DNA from: Jimgerdemannia flammicorona | Taxonomy: Eukaryota; Mucoromycota; Endogonomycetes; Endogonales; Endogonaceae | Length of the DNA: 40,499 nucleotides | Direction: 5' to 3' | NCBI GenBank assembly: GCA_003990745.1 | Contig: RBNI01000138.1 | Location: forward strand, 1-40,499 | Shown here: one piece after another, positions 33,804 through 40,499 of the stretch | Position numbering within the stretch: position 1 is the stretch's first letter | How the letters are laid out: each line of letters begins with the position of its first letter | Made by a program: the position numbers and the translations under genes | The notes under the pieces: generated by a model | Database searches by the model: none | Seen by the model: the letters and a program-made list of their open reading frames with translations, nothing else | Told to the model about the DNA's origin: nothing

Positions 33804-33929
33804 ATGTCATGGGCCCGGAAACTATTGCTTCGGGATGATTACGTTTGGCGAACTTCGGAAGTATTCAAGTCCGGCAATGAAGCTAGGCTAAACGAGCAAC
33901 ACTATCCATATTTGGTTCCGCAACGATAA
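33804..33929 (+). CDS. Short open frame (41 codons), possible gene fragment
   Basis: ATG to TAA. The translation begins MSWARKLLLRDDYVWRTSEV and ends YPYLVPQR, with mixed composition unlike AT-driven frames. It lies at the edge of the AT desert, so it may be the surviving end of a larger gene. Support is compositional only. Confidence 0.2.
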   Translation: MSWARKLLLRDDYVWRTSEVFKSGNEARLNEQHYPYLVPQR

Positions 33930-36328
33930 TAATAACCCCCCGGATCATCCATATCCATTTTTAGATCCATGTTGTCGCGGAGCCGGGATACCAGATCTCG
34001 CAAAAAAAAATTTAATGACCGTCATCGTCATCTGGAAATATCTTCAAACTGCGCTTTATTTCTAAGAATTTCCGGAAGAGCTTTTCTGTTTTGTATATAG
34101 AACTGTCTTTACCATCTTATTTTTAAAAGAATATTCACAAACATTTAAAAGATTATCGTTGCAGTTTGTAGATGAATTTATTATTTAAGGTTATATTATT
34201 ACTTATAAAAAAAGTAAAATTATCACGGTTTATAATAGAAAATATTATATTAATTTTGTTAATAAATAATAAAAAGATACAATATAATTGAATAAAATTA
34301 TATATTATTTTATTTATAATTTTATATAATAATTTATTTTATAAATTCAAATTTTATAAGGTATCAATATTAATAATACTAATTTATTAATTTTAAAAAT
34401 TAAAATTTTTAATAGTATTATAATTATAATATCATTATTATTAAAAATAATAACTATTTATTATTAAATTTAATATGATTATAAATATCTTGATATAGTT
34501 CTAAATTTTATTATTAGTTTAATAGCTAAATATATTTAAATTTATAAAAAAAAATCTATAAATATTTAAATTTATTTTTTATAAAAATTAAAATTAAATT
34601 TATAAATAACTTATATTATGTAATATATCTATTTTTAGTTATATAAATTATTTATATATTAAATTTCTAAAGTAGTTGTAAAAAGAAAAATAAAGATTAT
34701 ATTTATTAATAATTTTAACTATATTTTTTTATAATAATTAAAATCAATAATATAAATATTGATAATAATTATATAATAAATCTATTTAAGTATAAGTTAT
34801 AAAATATAAATTACTAGAATATTTAAATTATAGATTTTAATACTTCTGCAAAATAAGAAAATTTATATAATTAATATATATATACAAACTAGAATAATTA
34901 AAATAAGATATTTTTAATATAAAAAATATCTACAATACTATTTATAAAGAAGAGAATATAAGTAATATATAAAATATATTTTAAATATCTAAAACAAATA
35001 TCTATTAAATATTTTATTTCTTTACATTTTATATAGTTTACTATAATATTTATTTGTTCAATATAAGTATTAATTTTCATTTATAAAGAATTTTTATTAT
35101 AATATCAACTATTGAATATTTTATAAAAATATATTTTAGATATATATATATATTACTATTCTTTATATATTTATATAAGTAATAATATATATATATAATA
35201 CTTAGTTTAGTTTATATTTTCATGAATTATTTTAGATAGATATAATTAATTATAACTAGTTTTTAAATTTATAATGATTTTAATAAATAAGATATAATAT
35301 TACTATTATTATTAGATATAATAGATTTAGATTTTTAAAGAAAAAGTAAGTAGTTTTGGAAAATTGCAATAAAACTAAATATCTTAAAAAAAATATTTTA
35401 TATTTAATTAAATTTTATAAATAAAATAAATAAATAAACTTAAAAATTAGAAGAAGATATTAAGATGAAATCTTAGTAAAAACTAATAAATAAAGTTTTA
35501 TAATATTTTATATATCTTTATAATTAGTAAAATTAAATACTTAATATTATAATATATATAATAAACCTTCTATTGAGATTTATAACTTATTATTAATATA
35601 ATATATTAGTAGTTCTATATTGTAAGAGGATACTTTATTAGAGTATTATTATATAGTTCTGAAAGAGTTTTTTGAAAGTTCAGGATATTCTAAAAGACTA
35701 TTTTCTTAAGGTCAAGATCAATTCTATATAGAGTATATCCTTAATACTTATTAATTTCAAGATTGGATTAATTCTCAACTAAAGTTCTTTTCAGACTTAA
35801 TCTAGATATTCAGGATTTTCTATATTTTAAGAAGTTCAAAAAACTAAAACCAGCTTAGTTAAATTGATATATTACTATAGATAATATCTAATTAGGAAAT
35901 TTCAGAATCTAGTTAGAAGTAAGATCTAATATAGGACAGATTTACTTAAAAGTGGTTTGTAGATTATTAAATAGATTTATTTGCTATTTATGATATTGCT
36001 ATTGACTAATACTAGGAATATTATATAAAGAGATATTTGTATAGAGAAGTATTCTTGATTTATTTGTATCTGTATTCTTGTTTAAGTTTCTGAAATCTGA
36101 GAGAGTGGATATTTGTACTAATAGAAGGCTATCTAGACTATACTAAATATGGATATAGTACTTAGTACTTTAATGAGTCAGAATACAGTTATAGTATAAG
36201 TATGAACTGATATATTAAGAGGTCAACTAACTGCTGAGTCAGTATATAGTTATTGTCATATAGTGGTCACTGAGTCCTTTAAATACACCAGATTCTCTTC
36301 AAGGTGTATCTCTTAGACTAACTCAAGT
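33930..36328. other. Extreme AT desert; no gene seen
   Basis: From about 34090 to 35640 the sequence is roughly 85-90 percent A+T with almost no CpG, and open frames are Ile/Lys/Asn/Tyr runs (for example 34898-35080). From 35640 to 36328 composition eases and transposon-like sequence begins. No protein family was recognised. Confidence 0.65.
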
Positions 36329-36691
36329 TGTTATAAGCAAGTTCTTATTGGAGTGCCTTCCCAAGGTCTTATAGTTCTCAAACTTCTTATCTTTAACTGT
36401 CTTGTTATCTCTTAGATTGCTTGCAAGGAAGTGTGTGTAAGTGAAACCAGAACTGACTTTATTTCAGAGGAAATAAGAGGGGTATTTATACAAAATATAA
36501 TTCAATGGTTGCTAAGATATAAAGCTAAATATAAATTCTAATAACTAAAACTACCAAGTTCCAGAGCTGGTATTATTTGATATCACATCAAAATGCTGAT
36601 ACTGGAACAATTTCATGTTACCTCAGAATACCAGTACTGGCATTATCTAGTATTATATGAGAATACCAGTGCTGGCATTATCTGGTGTAAC
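36329..36691 (-). repeat. Probable 3' LTR of a Ty3/gypsy element, 363 bp
   Basis: On the minus strand it starts TGTTACACCAG (36691) and ends GCTTATAACA (36329), giving TG..CA with a 5-bp inverted TGTTA/TAACA. TATAAATACC lies at 36490-36481 and AATAAAG at 36463-36457, in LTR order. The U3 part carries three or four copies of a CCAGTACTGGTATT-like word (36555-36690). The second LTR is outside the window, so the boundaries and target duplication are unverified. No clear polypurine tract precedes it, which is a weakness. Confidence 0.55.
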
Positions 36692-36698
36692 AAAGAAC

Positions 36699-37538
36699 TT
36701 AGAGCAGAAAGTTCAGGACCATGGGGGCTTCATCATCATCATCATCATCATCATCACTGAAGGAGATGAGATCCATGAATTCGTTATATAGGTCATGCAT
36801 TTCACGCACTTTGCGTGCTTTGGGTATATTGTGCAGGATGATATCATCAATAATGTCATCACATTCAGCAGTGGCGGGAAAATCGGGAACAAGATCTAGA
36901 GCTCTCCAGTCTATAAGGTTCTCTTTCACAAAATAAGAAACAAATGTGGGGTCTTGGGGAGATCTAACCTGGATGCTTGGGCCTTGGAATACTGAGATCA
37001 ATCCTTGTAGGAATTGATCTGAGTTGTCTTGGAGGATAGGGTGCCAGAAGTCTTCTACTTCTTCGCTGTTGAGAGTGATAGTGGACTGGGCTTCTGTAGC
37101 CACCCTGGCTTCTAGTGCATTGATATGGCAGGATAACAGGTCTCTGAAATCTGAGACTCTAACATACTCTAAGTTGGGGATCGACCATGGTGTATGCCTG
37201 AAGATCTGATGGATCTTCTTAGCTGTCCTTGTTTCATATATATCTATGGGAGTGGCATCTTGTAGCTCTTGGATGCTGGCCTGTGGGAACTCCTGGTAGA
37301 GGAGGTTTTCTATTTTGTACTCCTGCCACATTTGGAGGCATTCAGCAGCAATGGTGATCCTTGTTTCCATTTCATGGCAGTAGAGAATGAAGTGATAAGG
37401 GTCTGCAGTGCCCAGGTAGACACTAGGAGTCCTTCTTGAGCAGGTCCTCATGGCTCTTCTGATGTCTTGGAACATCCTTTCTTCGACTGAGGTACCTTGG
37501 TGGTTCCTTGACCTTGAGGTTTGGCAGGCAGCAGGCAT
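36699..37538 (-). CDS. Extra ORF between integrase and LTR of the Ty3/gypsy element, 279 aa, unknown
   Basis: An intact 279-codon frame starts ATG at 37538 and ends 8 bases before the probable LTR. It is soluble-looking: a basic N-terminus (CQTSRSRNHQGTSVEERM), a helical middle containing YHFILYCHEMETRITIAAEC and WQEYKIENLLYQEF, and an acidic end with eight consecutive Asp. No zinc knuckle, protease motif, signal peptide or membrane segment, so it looks like neither gag nor an envelope. It is the only uninterrupted coding frame in an otherwise broken element. Its position 3' of integrase marks it as an additional ORF carried by the element, or a captured host gene. Function unknown. Confidence 0.6.
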   Translation of the reverse strand: MPAACQTSRSRNHQGTSVEERMFQDIRRAMRTCSRRTPSVYLGTADPYHFILYCHEMETRITIAAECLQMWQEYKIENLLYQEFPQASIQELQDATPIDIYETRTAKKIHQIFRHTPWSIPNLEYVRVSDFRDLLSCHINALEARVATEAQSTITLNSEEVEDFWHPILQDNSDQFLQGLISVFQGPSIQVRSPQDPTFVSYFVKENLIDWRALDLVPDFPATAECDDIIDDIILHNIPKARKVREMHDLYNEFMDLISFSDDDDDDDDEAPMVLNFLL

Positions 37539-37839
37539 TTCATTTGTGGTAAGTCTTTGAGCTATTTTGGGATTGGTGGTTCTTGTTGATTGCTGCTACT
37601 GCGGTTCTTTAATCCTTCTTTTATATTCTTCAGGATGCTTATGCTGTGGTCACAATGACTCACAGTTGGTCATCATTGCTTATCTCGTATGCCATATAAT
37701 CTTCTCGTACTCCAATCTGGTGGCTTGCAAGGAAAGGCTGTCTCCTGTGCTGATGTCATCATTCTGGGGTCACTGTTACATCTTCCTCCTGAATAAGGAT
37801 CTTCCTGAGCATCATTATTCATTGGTCCAGTCCTGAAAA

Positions 37840-40499
37840 ATTTGCTGATCCCATAACCTCTGGCAAGGGGTCAAAAAGTGGTGTTTATGGGCTGGTGTCT
37901 TCCCTTTGTATTTTGGTGTGATGGTGAAGGGTCACTCTCTTCATATAGAGCAAGGGCCTGATTCTGATCTTGACCAATCAGTTGATGGTTCAAACTCCTC
38001 TGACTATGAAAGTCTCATGGATGAGTAGTTGCCAGTGCTGTATCCCTTAGAGAATGGTCCAGACAGATAGCCTGCTGGTCATGGGACATGCTGTTACAAT
38101 TCATGGACTAGAACCTCATGGGCAGTCATCATGTTTTGCTTCTCTTGTATAGGTTTGTGGTACTTCTTGAGTCTGTTCCTATGTACCGTAGTAGACAGTA
38201 TGGTCCCTGAGATTTTTCTAAGCCAGAAGATAGTTCCCTTGATATCTTACACATAGAAGGGTCCTTCTCATTTGGGCTCCAGTTTTCACGACCATGAGGC
38301 TTCTACCATATTTCGATACAATAGAACCTTTTCTCCAATTCGGATGGGTTCTAGGGCCTTGTGATTCTTTTCCACATTCTTCCTTGTCAGTGCTTGTAAC
38401 TTGGTGATGTAATCTTCAGCCTTCTTCCTGATTTGGTGTACTCTCCAGATTTCTGCATCAACCTGTCTCCAAGTTAAGTCTAGATTTGTGGCTGATGTTC
38501 CATCAGAATCTTCTTCTCTGAAGAGCAGCTCTCTTGGGGTAAAATGTGTGCTCTATGACCATATGTCTCGTAAGACAGAGAGGGCAGTTGGGAGATAGTT
38601 ATCCCAATTCTCATATGTCTCTGAGATCTTTGCTAGGATGTTCTTGAGGGTCTTGTTGGTTCTTTCTGTCTATCCATTTCCTTGAGGGTGGTACGCAGTG
38701 GTCTTGATGTGCTGGATCTTGTATTTCTGATACATTATCTCATAGAATCCATTGACAAATTCTGTGCTGTGATCTGTGGTGATTTGCTTTGGTGTCTTGT
38801 AGTGGCAGATGATTTCTCGATGCAAGAAGTCGGCTATAGAGAGGGCATTGGCTTCTTGTAATGCTCCTGCCTCTATCTATTTGGTGAAGAGGTCTACAAT
38901 AACTATAATATAGCAGTTTCCTGATAGTGTTACTGGTAGTGATCCAATGATATCCATTGCGATGTGGTGGAAGGGGATAGACTCAATTCTTGATGACCTG
39001 GGTGTCTGGTCTTGCTGATCTTGTTTCTGTTTTTGGCACTTGTCACACCCTTTGACAAATTGGCACAGGTCTTCTTCCATCTTGGGCCACCACATAGTTC
39101 TTCTTGCCTTGTTGTATGTATTGGTTCCTCCTAAGTGTCCTTGCTCATGTACTTCCTTCATTACTTGATATTTCTTGTATTCGGGTATTACTAGCTTTCC
39201 TCCTTTTCTGAGTGTAGTGTTGTCTAATTCAAACTGTTTCCAAGTCCGGTTGATGATAGTGATTGTCCAGGGTTTGAGGTGGTTGGGCATCTTCTGCTGC
39301 CCAAGGTAGCTGATTAATCCATAGTATAGCTCTTTATTCATATTGAATGGTCTTGATGGGGGTGTTTCGGGGTGTCTTTGAGAGTGTATCAGCATTGGTG
39401 TTGGTCTTTTCTGAGCAGTGCTTGACAGTACAGTCATACTCTTGCAGTCTGTAAATCCATCTGGCATATATTCCTTTGGGGTTCAAAGTGTGGAATAGCC
39501 AGGCAAGAGCAGAATGGTCTGTTTGAATAGTGAAGTATTTCCCAGCTAGGTAGTAGTGGAACTTGTCTACTGCCCAGACTACTGCTAAACATTCAAGCTT
39601 GCATGACTCATAGTTCTGCTCTGCTCCATGGGTACCTCGGCTTGCATAGGAGATAACATATTCACATCCATCTTTCTTCTGAGCTAGGACTGCTCCAAGT
39701 CCTATAGCACTTGCATCTGTCTGCAGGATGAATTCTAGGTTCCAGTCTGGTCTTCTGAGAATGGGTGCTTGGGTCAACCTAGTCTTGAGTTCATTGAAGG
39801 TTTCTTGGTGCTCCTTGGTCCATTCAAATTTGGTCTCCTTCTTCAGTAGCTTGTAAATAGGTGCTGCAATGTTAGAGTATCCTTTGATGAATCTTCTGTA
39901 GTAGCTGGCCAATCCAAGGAAGGTGTGGACTTCTGTAGTTGTTCTGGGTCTCAGGTAGGCTGCAACAGCCTCGATCTTCATGGGGTCTGTGTGGATTCCG
40001 GTCTGGTTGATGAGGGGTCCTAGGTAGGCGATTTCTTGAGCAGCAAACTTGCATTTCTTGAGCTTGATGTAGAGGCCATGCTCCTTGAGCCTCTTGAGGG
40101 CTAGCTGTATGTGATTGACATATTCCCATGTAGTATTGCTGAAGATGATCACATCATCAATATAGACAAAGAACCATTTTCCAATCTTATTGCCGAAGAC
40201 TCTGTTCATCATTCACTGGAAACTTGCTGGGGCATTGCACATTCCAAATGGCATTTGCAGGTAGATATAGGTGGCATCAGGTGTGATGAAGGCTGATTTC
40301 TCACTGGCATCTTGAGTGAGACCAATCTGATAGAAGCCTGAGAACAGATCCAAGGTGGTGTAGTATTTGGCTTCACTTCCAAGGGTGGTAAGGATTTCTT
40401 GAATATTTGGCAAGGGCTGTCTATCCTTCTTGGTGATGGCATTGAGCTTTCTGTAGTCAATAGAGTCTTGGTGCAAACTCTCCAGGCTTGCTTCCTTTC
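37840..40499 (-). pseudogene. Ty3/gypsy pol (reverse transcriptase, RNase H, integrase), partial with stops
   Basis: Reverse transcriptase: DYRKLNAITKKDRQPLP, LDLFSGFYQI, MPFGMCNAPASFQ, then a TGA at 40213-40215, and FVYIDDVIIFS (catalytic Asp pair). RNase H: LQTDASAIGLGAVLAQ, ESCKLECLAVVWA, TDHSALAWL and NTNADTLSK. A frameshift near 39370-39460 leads into integrase: the HHCC zinc finger (HEQGHLGG...CDKCQ), AMDIIGSLPVT, TTDHSTEFVNGFY and YHPQGNG*TER (Asp, Asp, Glu triad). It ends with a GPFYV-type C-terminal module. Further stops: after VDLFTK (38877), in NG*TER, after RDIWS and in the tail. The N-terminal part of pol (protease) is outside the window. Confidence 0.88.

Larger units (their letters stand above)
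36329..40499 (-). mobile_element. Ty3/gypsy LTR retrotransposon, partial and decayed
   Basis: The minus-strand order is reverse transcriptase, RNase H, integrase with GPF-type tail, an extra ORF, then a probable LTR. The gag gene and 5' LTR are beyond the right edge. RT-RNaseH-integrase order defines Ty3/gypsy as opposed to Copia. Several stops and one frameshift make pol non-functional. No chromodomain was seen after integrase. Confidence 0.85.

Noticed and set aside
37567..37836. 89-codon plus-strand frame
   Set aside because: It is antisense to the 3' part of the Ty3/gypsy pol region and has no motif.

Overview
The window is nuclear DNA from a filamentous fungus. It has short GT..AG introns (about 80-120 nt, many opening GTATGT and with a CTGAC-like branch site), large very AT-rich deserts between more GC-rich gene islands, and many transposon relics (non-LTR, Ty3/gypsy, hAT). 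Ribonuclease-inhibitor-type LRR arrays, a kinase fragment and a TRP-like channel make me lean towards an early-diverging Mucoromycota genome (Endogonales- or Glomeromycotina-like). That placement is inference. I saw no rRNA, tRNA or CRISPR array.

Layout. 1-5.63 kb: a decayed two-ORF LINE on the minus strand (ORF1, then ORF2 with endonuclease, reverse transcriptase and a C-terminal CCHC-like region), running off the left edge. 5.6-15.2 kb: an AT-rich transposon graveyard with a 55-T tract, an LTR-like module, several minisatellites, a minus-strand hAT transposase fossil that no long ORF reveals (about 11.5-13.6 kb), and a complete hairpin MITE with an 8-bp target duplication (14895-15221). 15.7-16.3 kb: a broken protein-kinase fragment abutting an array of nested inverted repeats (16.26-17.07 kb). 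17.6-21.54 kb: a minus-strand LRR gene made of 23 near-identical exon+intron cassettes. 21.6-24.15 kb: plus-strand fragments (possible F-box-like and TIR-like pieces, then a two-exon partial gene) around an AT desert.

24.48-32.04 kb holds the main gene: a minus-strand 10-exon gene whose exons join in perfect phase into about 2,224 residues. In order it encodes an acidic N-terminus, an Ala/Glu/Lys coiled coil, an E-P-S-T-E-P hexapeptide tract, a ricin-B-like beta-trefoil region, a Thr/His/Asp/Glu repeat tract and a six-helix TRP/polycystin-like cation channel. A small two-exon gene for a possibly secreted protein lies just upstream (32.74-33.28 kb).

33.9-36.3 kb is an extreme AT desert. 36.3-40.5 kb is a minus-strand Ty3/gypsy retrotransposon (LTR, an extra ORF after integrase, integrase, RNase H, reverse transcriptase) running off the right edge.

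The most unusual items are the coiled-coil/beta-trefoil/channel fusion and the LRR gene in which whole exon+intron units have been amplified, so that any LRR exon could in principle be skipped without breaking the frame.
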